A stretch of 64,000 nt of DNA from Symplocastrum torsivum CPER-KK1 (GCA_019358875.1 JAHHIF010000013.1:1-64000), one strand, 5' to 3'; shown: positions 45,198 through 54,104, numbered from the stretch's first letter. The notes: generated by a model from the letters alone, not told the origin. Made by a program: numbers and translations.

Positions 45198-45758
45198 TTA
45201 ATTCAAGAAAACTTCACCTGTTTCTTGAATTGTCATTGCACTTTTATCTACATCTAAATCAGTAGTTTCTGTTAGAGTGACTTCTAAACTTCCTGCTTCT
45301 GAAGCCTGTGGACTCACCAACAGCAAACCGCGATCTGGGCGTTGGAACGTAAGAGTTACTGGCGCTCTCAGAGTCCTTAGCGTGACATCATCACGTCCTG
45401 AAAGTGGCCGGGGTTCGGTGTCACCAACGACTTGATAAGTGATGTCTGTATACGTTTGGTTTACCAACGTAACATTAACTGTACCGTTTACAAGTACAAC
45501 TGTTGCGCTAGGAGGCTGTAACTCCTCTGGTAGTGGTGGTGCCGCCTGTGCAACCACTGTACAGTTTTCTCTAGCTATATTAGCCCTGCCTTGATTAGCT
45601 AGAGCTTCAGGGGAGAGACTAAGACAAGCATTCACATTCGGAACGGGTATTGCTTGGCTACTGAGGGGAATTGCCGATATACCAACCAGTAAACTTCCAA
45701 AGATTACTCCGAACGGTCCGAAGTTCTTCGTAATCGATTCAGCCTTATTCATAGACAT
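45198..45758 (-). CDS. Secreted beta-rich hypothetical protein
   Basis: A 186-aa protein with an N-terminal hydrophobic signal (FGVIFGSLLVGISAIPLSSQA). The mature part has a Cys pair (ACLSLS...ENCTVV), a Pro-rich linker, and a beta-domain (VVLVNGTVNVTLVNQTYTDITYQVVGD, APVTLTFQRPDRGLLLVSP) ending TIQETGEVFLN. The family looks cyanobacterial and uncharacterised. Other start candidates are the ATGs at 45770 and 45752; none has a clear ribosome binding site. Confidence 0.6.
   Translation of the reverse strand: MSMNKAESITKNFGPFGVIFGSLLVGISAIPLSSQAIPVPNVNACLSLSPEALANQGRANIARENCTVVAQAAPPLPEELQPPSATVVLVNGTVNVTLVNQTYTDITYQVVGDTEPRPLSGRDDVTLRTLRAPVTLTFQRPDRGLLLVSPQASEAGSLEVTLTETTDLDVDKSAMTIQETGEVFLN
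45200..45231. terminator. Bidirectional hairpin between convergent genes
   Basis: AATTCAAGAAA and TTTCTTGAATT form a perfect 11-bp stem (45200-45210 with 45221-45231). It lies within the 3' end of the minus-strand gene, just past the cyclase stop; the two stops are only 3 bp apart. It probably ends cyclase transcription. Confidence 0.45.
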
Positions 45759-45895
45759 TTGGTAAAACAAATGGTTTATTTACTAACTGATTTAGAGGAA
45801 GGAAGCGGTTAAAGATAAAGGAAAAGGTCAAAGGAAAAGCTTTTCTCCTTGACCTTTTACAAATAAGCTATGGCGTAAATTCAATACGCGCTCGC

Positions 45896-46750
45896 TTACT
45901 TAGCTTGTTGCCACAATTCTAGAATTTTGTCGGGTAAGAATCCAGCAATTTCCTGAATCCGTTCCTCCGACAGTTCATCTTTCGTTGCTGCAAAAACAGC
46001 TTTAATAACCGTTTCGGGTTCTACGTCTTTTGGTAAACCCGACTCCTGACGAATCCGGAATAGGAAGGTGTCTGATTTGATGATTAGAGGTGGTCGTACT
46101 CGGCTCAAGAAACTAACAATTGGATTTGTATCTGTCCAAAGGTCTGAAATTTCGTTTTGTAGGGCTTTATCTTCCGTAGGTTCGGCTTCTGTGTGCAGTT
46201 CATCTGCAACTCGGTCAGACGCTTCGTTCGTCATCATGTCGCGCATGGTACGGAAAACAACCTCTGCAATGTCTCTGGCATCAAAGATATCTTCTAAATC
46301 TCCCTTCAACATCACTTTCTCTAGGAAAGGCATGTCTTTCGTCGCAATTGGAACAACTGGCCCTTCCTCAAGCGCTTTGGGAGGATTTGCCTCCATCTTT
46401 TCCAGCATTTTGAGACCTTTTTCAGTTAGCTGGGCGCGTTTGAAGGTAATTAAGTGGGGCAGAGGCCCATCTGGTGCACCAAAGCTATTGGCAATGCGAA
46501 AGTCTACCTCGTCTGAGTCAACGACGCTAGGAACATCTTCCTGGTTAGCATAGGCATTACCAGTGAACTCCGCATCGATAAACTGCTTTTGAGCTAAATA
46601 ATCAAGGTGTCCCAAGATGTCAGATATTGAAAGGTCACGACCCGCAAAGTCTGTTTCTGTAAAACCAACTGGATGCTTCCCTTGTCCGTCACCTTCATGA
46701 ATTTTTTTTAACATTATGTAAGCGACATCTTCTCTTAGACCAATCGGCAT
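45896..46750 (-). CDS. DUF2267-containing protein
   Basis: A 284-aa soluble protein. The C-terminal 70 residues (PETVIKAVFAATKDELSEERIQEIAGFLPDKILELW) match the DUF2267 pattern. The first 120 residues look like a winged-helix (DLSISDILGHLDYLAQKQFIDAEF, RAQLTEKGLKML). A second DUF2267-like stretch may lie at 160-190. DUF2267 has no established function. It is monocistronic by spacing. Confidence 0.65.
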   Translation of the reverse strand: MPIGLREDVAYIMLKKIHEGDGQGKHPVGFTETDFAGRDLSISDILGHLDYLAQKQFIDAEFTGNAYANQEDVPSVVDSDEVDFRIANSFGAPDGPLPHLITFKRAQLTEKGLKMLEKMEANPPKALEEGPVVPIATKDMPFLEKVMLKGDLEDIFDARDIAEVVFRTMRDMMTNEASDRVADELHTEAEPTEDKALQNEISDLWTDTNPIVSFLSRVRPPLIIKSDTFLFRIRQESGLPKDVEPETVIKAVFAATKDELSEERIQEIAGFLPDKILELWQQAK

Positions 46751-47022
46751 AATCTTCTCCTAAACAGGTTCAATTTCGCGATACAGTAATTACGGCTGGA
46801 GCAGTGGTGACTACGGTTATCTCGCAATTGACCCGCGTAGGCTACGGCTGCATCAGTGACCAACTTTCACTTCAGCTTGTAGCTGGATGTCGCTCTCTTG
46901 TTCCAGCCTCTTACTAGTACCTTAAGTACAATCGCCTACCTCTACATCTGTCACAGGAGGCAGATCAAAGGTATAGTTGGCGACACTTTTTGATGTATTT
47001 TGCCGTTCGTTAGTCGTAATGG

Positions 47023-48414
47023 CTAAGTAAGAATTTCGGGTTTAGAGGCAGGTAAGGTGACAGTAAAGGTTGTACCTTGATTGAGAACGCTTTCGACCTG
47101 GATGTGACCGTGGTGATTTTCGACAATTGCTTGTGCGATCGCTAAACCTAATCCTGAACCTGCGGCGGCTTCATGGGTTCTAGCAGGGTCTACTCGATAG
47201 AAGCGGTCAAAAATATGAGGTAAAGCTGATTCTGAGATGCCAGTGCCAGTATCACGCACTTGTACCCTTAGGAGAGATTGTGTATTTCGCGCTCCGACAT
47301 TGTTAGGACGTTCTATCTGTTGTAATTCCACTTGTACAGATGCCTCACTCGGCATCTCGGTAGAAGCAGAGGTGTATTGTAAGGCGTTACTCACCAAATT
47401 TGTAAATAAACGGGCAAGTTGATCCCAGTCCCCCTGAACTGTAAAAGCATCCTCTGTCGGAAACTCAGACGAATTTTCTTCTGTGATGGCAACAGAGGGT
47501 GTTTCAACAAAATGTAGTGATAGGCAAACACCCTTTTCAGCCGCGATTATCTGCTGTTCTTCGATAACCTCCATGAGCAAAGCATCAAGGGGGACGGGTT
47601 GCCATTGGGGTTGTAGCATTCCACTATCCGCACGAGCTAAAAACAGCAAGTCATTGACTAAACGTCCTAATCGCTGAGTCAAGCGTTCTATTACCATCAA
47701 CTGCTGGCGTTGTAGCTGAGGTTCCCAATCTGGATCGGCAAGGGCAACCTGCACATTGGTTTGAATCATCGCGATCGGGTTTCTCAGTTCGTGGGAGGCA
47801 TCCGCCGTAAACTGTTTGAGGCGTTGGTAGGAGTCCCGCACTGGCTTGATGGCGATGCCAGAAAGTAACCAACCGATCGCCGCCGTAGACATGATCATTA
47901 CAGCGGTGCCTAGAGTGAGATCGAAAATCAACTGGCGAATCGGCTTAGTCACCTCAAACCAGGGATGACTCACGCGCAGATAGCCAAGGACATGACGCCC
48001 GATTTGCACTCGTTTTGTTACCTGCCGCAGCAGGTGATCTGTGTCTACTAAATAAACCGTTTCACCAGTGTAGCTAGGGTGTACGGGAATATCGAGTGGC
48101 TCCCATAACGTTGACCACAATAGCTCCCCGGTAGGGCTAAACCACTCTAAGTCAATGTGGTCATCTTCTACAGCCTCAGCATTGTCTCGGAAACTCGCTT
48201 CAACGTTAATGCGGTAGGGAATGTCAGAGGCTTGTACGGATTCAATAACAAGCGATCGCTCTACTACTTCTACAACGTGTTTGAGAGTGTCATCAACGCG
48301 CTCAATCAACGTGCTGCGGACATAGAGGTAGACACCTGTCGCAAACAGCAATAGTAGCACTGCTGTTACTGTTGTGTACCAAAGAGCAAGGCGTCGGCGA
48401 GTAGCTTGGAACAT
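47023..48414 (-). CDS. Membrane sensor histidine kinase, RppB/NrsS-like
   Basis: A 463-aa class I sensor kinase. TM1 (about 9-30) and TM2 (about 160-185) flank a periplasmic domain; a HAMP-like linker precedes the H-box FTADASHELRNPIAMIQTN. HATPase motifs are NLVSNALQY, RDTGTGISE, FDRFYRVD and GSGLGLAIAQ. Periplasmic and kinase layout resemble the cyanobacterial RppB/NrsS group, which sense redox or metals, but the ligand is uncertain. The expected response regulator is not adjacent. The ATG at 48414 (MFQATRRRLALWYT) is preferred over the frame start at 48462. Confidence 0.85.
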   Translation of the reverse strand: MFQATRRRLALWYTTVTAVLLLLFATGVYLYVRSTLIERVDDTLKHVVEVVERSLVIESVQASDIPYRINVEASFRDNAEAVEDDHIDLEWFSPTGELLWSTLWEPLDIPVHPSYTGETVYLVDTDHLLRQVTKRVQIGRHVLGYLRVSHPWFEVTKPIRQLIFDLTLGTAVMIMSTAAIGWLLSGIAIKPVRDSYQRLKQFTADASHELRNPIAMIQTNVQVALADPDWEPQLQRQQLMVIERLTQRLGRLVNDLLFLARADSGMLQPQWQPVPLDALLMEVIEEQQIIAAEKGVCLSLHFVETPSVAITEENSSEFPTEDAFTVQGDWDQLARLFTNLVSNALQYTSASTEMPSEASVQVELQQIERPNNVGARNTQSLLRVQVRDTGTGISESALPHIFDRFYRVDPARTHEAAAGSGLGLAIAQAIVENHHGHIQVESVLNQGTTFTVTLPASKPEILT

Positions 48415-48789
48415 TCTAGGGCTGGTTTTGTATCTAAAACAACAAATTGGCTTAATATACAACCCTTCCTTCAGTGCAGGTAAGACACCTCCAAGGATGA
48501 AGCGCTAATTTTTTGGTTGCGCTTGAATATAAGAGAAGTGTTAAATGCCTGCTGGTCGGGGAGTTCACCGATAGAGAACTGTCTCATTCGCTAGGCACAG
48601 CAATAGTTAGTCAGGTAAATAACAAAACCCTAGCTTAGTCGAGCAAGACTTTCCCTAAGTAGTGCTGATTTGAGCTAGTGAGCGCTTGGGCTTAAATACG
48701 CTACGACAGCAATTGGTGTAACTGATTGACTATCGCCGTTTCACTTCCAGTATCTACAAAATCTCACAATTATTTAGAAGGAACCATAG
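48415..48789. other. Divergent intergenic interval
   Basis: 375 bp between the sensor kinase and the isoaspartyl peptidase gene. I see no response regulator or other ORF, no riboswitch and no clear repeat. Confidence 0.4.
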
Positions 48790-49692
48790 ATGACAGTAGC
48801 CATAATTGTTCACGGTGGAGCCAAAACCATCTCAAACGACAAGGCTAAAGCCAATATTGATGGCTGCACAGCAGCATTAGAAGCGGGTTGGGCGATACTC
48901 CAGCGTGGCGGCAGCGCCAAAGATGCAGTTGAGGCAGCTATCCGCGTTCTTGAAGATGACCCAACCTTTAACGCCAGCATGGGCGCGACTCTCGACACCG
49001 ACGGCGAGGTGTACCTTGACGCGGCGATGATGGATGGCTCTAACTTAGGCTGGGGGGGAGTCGTAGCAGTTCAAGGCGTGTCTCATCCCATCTCTGTGGC
49101 GCGAAAGATTATGGATGACAAACCCAGACTGCTAGCCTCGGAGGGCGCAGAACGCTACGCCCGTGAGCATGGCTTCGAGATGTGTAAACCTAGCAACCTG
49201 ATCACTTTGGAGCAACGGCAGCACTGGGAGAAGGAAGAGGCAGTTTTGGATCGCCCTGCCACAGTTGGCTGTGTCGCCCTGGATGATAGTGGCACCCTGG
49301 TTGCTGGAACCTCGACGGGAGGCGTTGCCAATCAGCCACCTGGTCGCGTCGGTGACTCAGCGATAGTCGGTTGTGGCTTGTACGCTGACGGTAAAGTGGG
49401 CGCTTGCTCAACGACGGGTGATGGTGAGTCGATTATCCCAGTCGTCCTTGCTAAGACGGCTGTCGATTTGCTGGCTCAAGACAGACATCCAGACGAGGCA
49501 GCACAAATGGCGATCGAGACTCTCAAGCAGAAAGTTACCGGAGAGGCGGGGTGCATCCTCATAGACCCTCAGGGACGAGTTGGATGGGCACATAACTCGC
49601 AGGGTATGGCAGTCGCCTATATGACTACAGAAATGGACAAGCCAGAGGTGTTTACTCGGAAAGAATCAAAACCTTATTCACAAAAGGACTAG
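48790..49692 (+). CDS. iaaA: Isoaspartyl peptidase / type III L-asparaginase
   Basis: A 300-aa Ntn-hydrolase precursor that self-cleaves into alpha and beta chains and hydrolyses isoaspartyl dipeptides and asparagine. The predicted nucleophile is the Thr in ATVGCVALDDSG, and cleavage should occur just before it. Other conserved elements are IIVHGGAKT, NASMGATLDTDGEV and GDSAIVGCGLYAD. It may mobilise cyanophycin-derived beta-aspartyl-arginine, as in other cyanobacteria, but no cyanophycinase gene is in view. Confidence 0.9.
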   Translation: MTVAIIVHGGAKTISNDKAKANIDGCTAALEAGWAILQRGGSAKDAVEAAIRVLEDDPTFNASMGATLDTDGEVYLDAAMMDGSNLGWGGVVAVQGVSHPISVARKIMDDKPRLLASEGAERYAREHGFEMCKPSNLITLEQRQHWEKEEAVLDRPATVGCVALDDSGTLVAGTSTGGVANQPPGRVGDSAIVGCGLYADGKVGACSTTGDGESIIPVVLAKTAVDLLAQDRHPDEAAQMAIETLKQKVTGEAGCILIDPQGRVGWAHNSQGMAVAYMTTEMDKPEVFTRKESKPYSQKD

Positions 49693-49917
49693 TTAGGACT
49701 TACGCATCATTCATTATTTTGCCGCCAACCTCTAATTCAGGGAAAGCTGGAGCTTATTCCCCCAAATCGAGGAGTGTTAGGGGGCTGATGCCTAAATCCT
49801 GAAGTCTATTATTAGTGATTCGTGAAGCAAAGAATCCCGATGTCTCTAAAAAATCGGGGTTCTGAACCGTTGGCATCTCAGAACTAAAGTAGGTATTTTC
49901 TTAAAACCCACTTCAGC

Positions 49918-50163
49918 CTAAGCTGCAAGATCGAGTACAGAAGAATCCAATTGCGCGATCTTTTGGAGTTGCTCTTGCACGTCAAGAGGAAGCTCACTAA
50001 AGGCACTGCCATGCCATCCTCTCGTTTCTTGATATTGCAGGAGTCCGAAATAGGTTTCTCCTTTGTGGATGTGCCACCCAAAGTTGGCTGGAATTACTTC
50101 ATATCCACCTAATATCTGGGTCAAGCAACTATTAGTAGGAGCGAGGTTCTGTTGGAGTTCCAT
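49918..50163 (-). CDS. Small hypothetical protein (81 aa)
   Basis: An 81-aa protein (MELQQNLAPTNSCLTQILGG...). It contains FGWHIHKGETYFGLLQYQETRGWHGSAF, with several His and Trp, then a helix PLDVQEQLQKIAQLD. No family recognised. It looks better than its overlapping frames. It is isolated, with 225 and about 420 bp of non-coding flanks. Confidence 0.5.
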   Translation of the reverse strand: MELQQNLAPTNSCLTQILGGYEVIPANFGWHIHKGETYFGLLQYQETRGWHGSAFSELPLDVQEQLQKIAQLDSSVLDLAA

Positions 50164-50580
50164 AGCTGTTATAAGTCCTTTATTTTTTAAAAGAAAACAG
50201 AATGTTTTGGCTTATAACTCTATACTATGCTTAGAAATAGCGTTCATTAACCTTCTTTAGAATCATTCGCTGACTGACTAAAGTAGGATATCATTTTAGA
50301 ATCTTTTGTAAGAATAGATACTTAGCTATCAATTTTTGTATTTAACAATACTGTAATCTTTGAAATCGACTCTTTCCATAGATAGAGTAGCTAGAAAGTG
50401 ATAGTAGTAACTGTAAAACCTGAGATAGAATCCATAAGAACTAGCAATCGTACATCTAGCCTCGTAGCTTAGCTTTAAGAGGAAAACTAATGTTGAGTCA
50501 GACTACTGCCCTCGCTAGAGGAAATGCGATCGCCTAAGAATTACGAGGCGTTTAACTGACTAATTGCAACCGTAAACAGG
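50164..50580. other. Gene-free interval
   Basis: About 420 bp, AT-rich on the left. A 15-codon frame with a good site (AGAGGA before ATG at 50490, MLSQTTALARGNAIA) could be the start of a lost gene or a leader peptide; I do not call it. I see no repeat. Confidence 0.4.
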
Positions 50581-50874
50581 GAACGAGGCATTGCGTATAC
50601 ATGGGGTTCTACACCTGAAAAAAGGTTGATGTCGTTCCCGTGTGACAGCTACATCGATAGTAGTGACGAAGCGTATTTCCGAGCTATAGATGTGAGTGCC
50701 CCAGCGCAAATTCTATTTCGGTGGTTATACCAGCTAAAGATTGGGTCTTACAGCTATGACTGGCTTGACTACCTAGAAAGAATATTTTTTAACGTTCAAG
50801 ACTCAATACCCGATCGCCCAAGCCCCAAACAACTGCTTCCCGGCGTCATTAATTTGCGAATATATAATTACTGA
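50581..50874 (+). pseudogene. Truncated SRPBCC gene, N-terminal fragment
   Basis: The frame reads TWGSTPEKRLMSFPCDSYID, then AYFRAIDVSAPAQILFRW, LYQLKIGSYSYDWLD and a tail PSPKQLLPG. This is the N-terminal half of an SRPBCC-type protein family (typically FRAIDVxAPxxVLFRWLCQLRVAPYSYDW). Family character ends at LLPG (about 50844), exactly where transposon end repeats begin; the frame then runs on only to TGA at 50872-50874. The C-terminal half is missing. Confidence 0.55.
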
Positions 50875-50965
50875 TGGTCAACGACGCTAATTTGCGAAAA
50901 ACGACATAATTGTGCAAAAAACGACGTTTATCTGCGAATCGCGACATATAATTTGCGAACATACA
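50845..50965 (-). mobile_element. Tn7/CAST-like transposon end at tRNA-Arg(CCG)
   Basis: Five copies of a repeat with consensus CGACrnTAATTTGCGAA on the plus strand occur at 50845-50860 (partial), 50882-50898, 50902-50917, 50922-50938 and 50942-50959. The last four are spaced exactly 20 bp. The boundary read inward is TGTATGTTCGC at 50965, 7 bp from the 3' end of the tRNA. The layout matches TnsB-site arrays of Tn7/CAST-type elements and the end at 24773. No transposition genes lie in the window. Confidence 0.65.
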
Positions 50966-50971
50966 ACAAAA

Positions 50972-51044
50972 CGAGCACGGAGGGATTTGAACCCCCGACC
51001 CTCAGAACCGGAATCTGATGCTCTATCCACTGAGCTACGTGCCC
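50972..51044 (-). tRNA. tRNA-Arg(CCG)
   Basis: A 73-nt cloverleaf on the minus strand. The acceptor GGGCACG pairs with CGTGCTC, the anticodon stem TCAGA/TCTGA encloses TTCCGGT (anticodon CCG), and the T-arm GGGGG/CCCTC encloses TTCAAAT. The discriminator is G. Confidence 0.95.
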
Positions 51045-51505
51045 TTGCGTTTAGCGGCTTTGATAACACGCTATCACAATCTACAGTATAGCTTGAATCT
51101 GGTCAGGCGACTAGAATCACTAAAAAATTTTACGTTTCAATAAGCTTTCGTCTTGTCTATCTCTAAAGGCGTGTTTTTTTTAAGAAGAGGCGTAAACCGG
51201 AGCTAGTACATCCGGAGACAAATTCCCATACAGTTATTTTCCCTGTAGAGACGTTGTATATAACAGCTACACATAACGTAACTTACTTAAAAACTTAAAA
51301 ATCTTGCTTTCGACGGAACAGTTAAGTATGACTTCCGGCGGAAAGCTTAGATTTTTCTAGACGTTATTGTGAGTGTTAAGAGGAAGAAAATCAAGTTTAT
51401 AATTAGCAAGCCTAGTCAATAGGGTACGGTTGTCATTGGATAACTACTGAAATACAGGGTTTAAGGTTTCTGTTAATCATTTTTTAATGAGTTCTATTAA
51501 TAAAA
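51045..51505. other. Gene-free interval with a long hairpin
   Basis: 460 bp between tRNA-Arg(CCG) and the next gene. The one notable structure is an imperfect inverted repeat at about 51297-51356, listed separately. I see no coding frame. Confidence 0.45.
51297..51356. repeat. Imperfect long hairpin
   Basis: AAAAATCTTGCTTTCGACGGA and its near-complement TCCGGCGGAAAGCTTAGATTT can fold into a stem of about 20 bp with bulges and a short loop. AT-rich outer arms with a T-run on both strands would suit a bidirectional terminator or a small structured RNA. Confidence 0.4.
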
Positions 51506-52249
51506 ATGCCTACTCTACAAAATCGCAATAATAATGACAAAACGGGAGAAGCTGCTAAAAATCGTTTTACTAACGGTCAAATGGCTACTCATGACCCTTA
51601 CCCGAAACCAAAAAGCGATAACCCTACCAGTAAAGGTTACGGGACTTTTATAGTGGGTTTAGCTATTTCAGCGCTATTGGGTTTAGGGCTTGGTTATCTA
51701 TACTTTCTCTATCAACAAAATCAAGCCGCTACTGGACAAGCGCTCAATCCAGTAGGGGATAACACCTCTCAATCAACGGATGCAGCAACTGATGATTTAG
51801 AAAACTCAGGTGACCTAACTGCGATTAATCCTTCTGCCGCTCAGACAACTGCAACTCCCCTTCCAGCACCACAGACTCTTAATCTCCAAGTCAACCATCC
51901 TAACGGTTCTGTGATGCAACTTAGAGGAATAACCTTTGCGGAAGATAGCAGTACAGTAGAACTGGCAGTTACTAATAATTCAAGAAATCCAATTAAGCTA
52001 AATGATAACCAGGATATGGTACTCAGGGATGATTTGGGTAATCAATACAACCTTGTACCAGCGCCAGAGAATCCAGAATTAGTAGTTCAACCCGGTACCA
52101 CTCTGGATGGAGAGTTTGTGTTTTTGGGTCAAATCCCTCCGTCAGCATCATCGCTGACACTAACAACCAATGACAGATCTGGTGGAAACCAAGCGAACAC
52201 TTCCAATCCTAAGATGGTAACTGCGAATATTCCGCTTCAAGGGCAGTAG
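51506..52249 (+). CDS. Anchored envelope protein with DUF4352-like domain
   Basis: A 247-aa protein. Residues 1-45 are polar and cytoplasmic, one TM helix is at about 48-70 (FIVGLAISALLGLGLGYLYFL), then a low-complexity linker (70-125). A C-terminal immunoglobulin-like beta domain follows, with LRGITFAEDSSTVELAVTNNS, DDLGNQYNLVPAPENPELVVQPGTTL and GEFVFLGQIPPSASSLTL. The fold resembles DUF4352/Telomeric-repeat-binding-like domains of lipoproteins. The topology is single-pass with the domain outside. Function unknown. Confidence 0.65.
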   Translation: MPTLQNRNNNDKTGEAAKNRFTNGQMATHDPYPKPKSDNPTSKGYGTFIVGLAISALLGLGLGYLYFLYQQNQAATGQALNPVGDNTSQSTDAATDDLENSGDLTAINPSAAQTTATPLPAPQTLNLQVNHPNGSVMQLRGITFAEDSSTVELAVTNNSRNPIKLNDNQDMVLRDDLGNQYNLVPAPENPELVVQPGTTLDGEFVFLGQIPPSASSLTLTTNDRSGGNQANTSNPKMVTANIPLQGQ

Positions 52250-52414
52250 CTTTTAGACGCTAATGAGACTTTAGATGGCAATCCTAACCCCCCCAGTGAA
52301 ATCCTTGAGAGTGATTTCCTCTGTTAGTGGGGTCACAATCTCATCAACAGAGGCATTCTGAACTCCTTTCAAAGCACATTAGCTGTGCGGTAGGCAAAGT
52401 AGGCGAGTACAAGA

Positions 52415-53608
52415 CTACAAGTAACTGCTGGGGTCTACTGGGGCACCGTCTTTACGAACTTCAAAGTGGAGGTGGGGACCCGTCGATAACCCTGTTGAAC
52501 CGACTGCTGCGATTGCTTGTCCTCGCTGCACAGATTGTCCTTCGCTCACATACAGCTTACTGGAATGACCATAAAGTGTACTGATGCTGCCGCCATGGTC
52601 AATTACTACCGTATAGCCATAACCACCATACCAACCTGCAAAAATTACAGTACCCCTATCTGCTGCTCGGATCGTACTGCCATAGCTAGCACCAAAATCA
52701 ATACCAGAATGGAAGCGACTGTAGCCGAGAATTGGGTGACGCCGCCAACCAAAACTGCTGGTAATTGAAGCATCGCTGGGGTAAGTAAGCTGTCCTGTAC
52801 CCAAAATTACCGGAGTGCGAAGCCTTGCTTTACCAGCAGCGACAATTCTTTGAATCAAAATACCAATACCCTTGGAATCTGCTTCTAACTGCTCTTGAGC
52901 AGCCTCTAGAGCTAGGCGATCGCTATTTAAGCGCTTAACCAATTCCTGCTGTGAGGCAAGCTGTGCCTCAAACTGTGCCTTCTGGGCGAGGAGTTGCTGA
53001 GTCAGTAGAGCAATTTGGTTTTTCTGTTGCTCTATTTCCTTTTTTTGCTGGTTAATGTGATCGGCTTGGCTTTTTAAACTTAGCAAGCTTTGTTGGTCAG
53101 CTTGATACACCAACTTGACTCGCCGCCGTTGGTCAATAAATTCGTTCAGGTTTTGGCTCTTGAGTAGGATATCCCAACCAAATCCCGTCACTCGTTGACG
53201 TTGAAGGAAACGCAAGCGAGCAATCGCTGCTGCCTGTTTTTGGTAATAGCCTTGTTCAGCTTTCGCAATATCAATTTGCAACGTTTTGAGGCGCTTGTTT
53301 GCCTGTTCGATTTGAGAAGCGTAATCCTTGTATGCCGTGTCAGCCGACTGGATATCCTGTTGTATGCCACTCAGTTGCTCTTGGGCGGCTTTTGTCGCGG
53401 TTGAAAGGCGATCGCGTTCTTTTTCAACAGTCGATCGCTGCTGCTCAATTTGTTCCTGTATCTGCCGCAGGTTCTTAATTGAGCCATCTGTTGAGGTCGG
53501 TTCAGCCTGAACTGGGAGTACAAGGGTGAATGCCAAAAGCCAACAGAGTAGAAACAGTCTCAGCCCTCTCACTAGCTGAGTCAAAAAACCAAAAAGTGTC
53601 GCTCCCAT
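52415..53608 (-). CDS. M23 peptidase with coiled coil (EnvC/NlpD-like)
   Basis: A 397-aa secreted protein: a signal peptide to about residue 35 (cleavage near VQAE), a long coiled coil (about 40-265) rich in Gln, and a LytM/M23 domain (275-397). The M23 signatures are HPILGYSRFHSGIDFGA (HxxxD), and HLHFEV with GPHLHFEVR, so Zn-binding residues are present and the enzyme may be active, unlike E. coli EnvC. It probably cleaves or regulates peptidoglycan during division. Confidence 0.9.
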   Translation of the reverse strand: MGATLFGFLTQLVRGLRLFLLCWLLAFTLVLPVQAEPTSTDGSIKNLRQIQEQIEQQRSTVEKERDRLSTATKAAQEQLSGIQQDIQSADTAYKDYASQIEQANKRLKTLQIDIAKAEQGYYQKQAAAIARLRFLQRQRVTGFGWDILLKSQNLNEFIDQRRRVKLVYQADQQSLLSLKSQADHINQQKKEIEQQKNQIALLTQQLLAQKAQFEAQLASQQELVKRLNSDRLALEAAQEQLEADSKGIGILIQRIVAAGKARLRTPVILGTGQLTYPSDASITSSFGWRRHPILGYSRFHSGIDFGASYGSTIRAADRGTVIFAGWYGGYGYTVVIDHGGSISTLYGHSSKLYVSEGQSVQRGQAIAAVGSTGLSTGPHLHFEVRKDGAPVDPSSYL

Positions 53609-54060
53609 CCCCTCAGGCTCAAAACCGCCAGCTCCTCAAATCATGATTATGCCCGATTTTCAGCAAAATACACACTTAATGACAGCCTAGGGGAAATTAG
53701 GGCAACTGATAAGCGGGTAGCGGCTGAAGATCAAAAGACTGTTGTTGATGGGCAATTAAAACGGCTATTGTTGAAAAGGCAAGGGACGCTAATATTGGCA
53801 TCAACCATCTAATAAGCATAGTGTCTACCCAAACAAACTTGGCTATATTACATCTCGGATTTACAGAATCGAGGTGAGGTGGGGTAGCCCCACTCCATAG
53901 GGCATACAGTAGATGTTCTAGCCTTGCCGTCGTCATCCTCGCAACCGTCACTCGTGTCATCACTGAATACATCAAATAGGTTTGGGGTGAGGAGTGATGC
54001 CCTTCTTTACAAGCCTCTTTCTAGCTCGGTATGCTCTCAAGCGAAACAAGTTCGATTACA

Positions 54061-54104
54061 AACCCTCTCACGCGAGAGGTACGCGAGAGGGTTTTCCTAT
54101 TTTT
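54061..54104 (+). terminator. Intrinsic terminator-like hairpin
   Basis: AACCCTCTC (54061-54069) pairs with GAGAGGGTT (54085-54093), followed by TTCCTATTTTTT. It has the form of a rho-independent terminator on the plus strand, though no upstream plus-strand gene is visible. Confidence 0.55.

Noticed and set aside
50490..50537. 15-codon frame with a good ribosome binding site (MLSQTTALARGNAIA)
   Set aside because: Too short to support; might be a lost gene start.
53697..53975. 92-codon minus-strand frame upstream of the M23 peptidase
   Set aside because: Only the last 40 residues look protein-like, with no ribosome binding site or family.
53980..54000. CACTCCTCACC on the minus strand, similar to the Yfr1 small RNA core
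   Set aside because: No GC-rich terminator hairpin follows on that strand, and the core match is partial.
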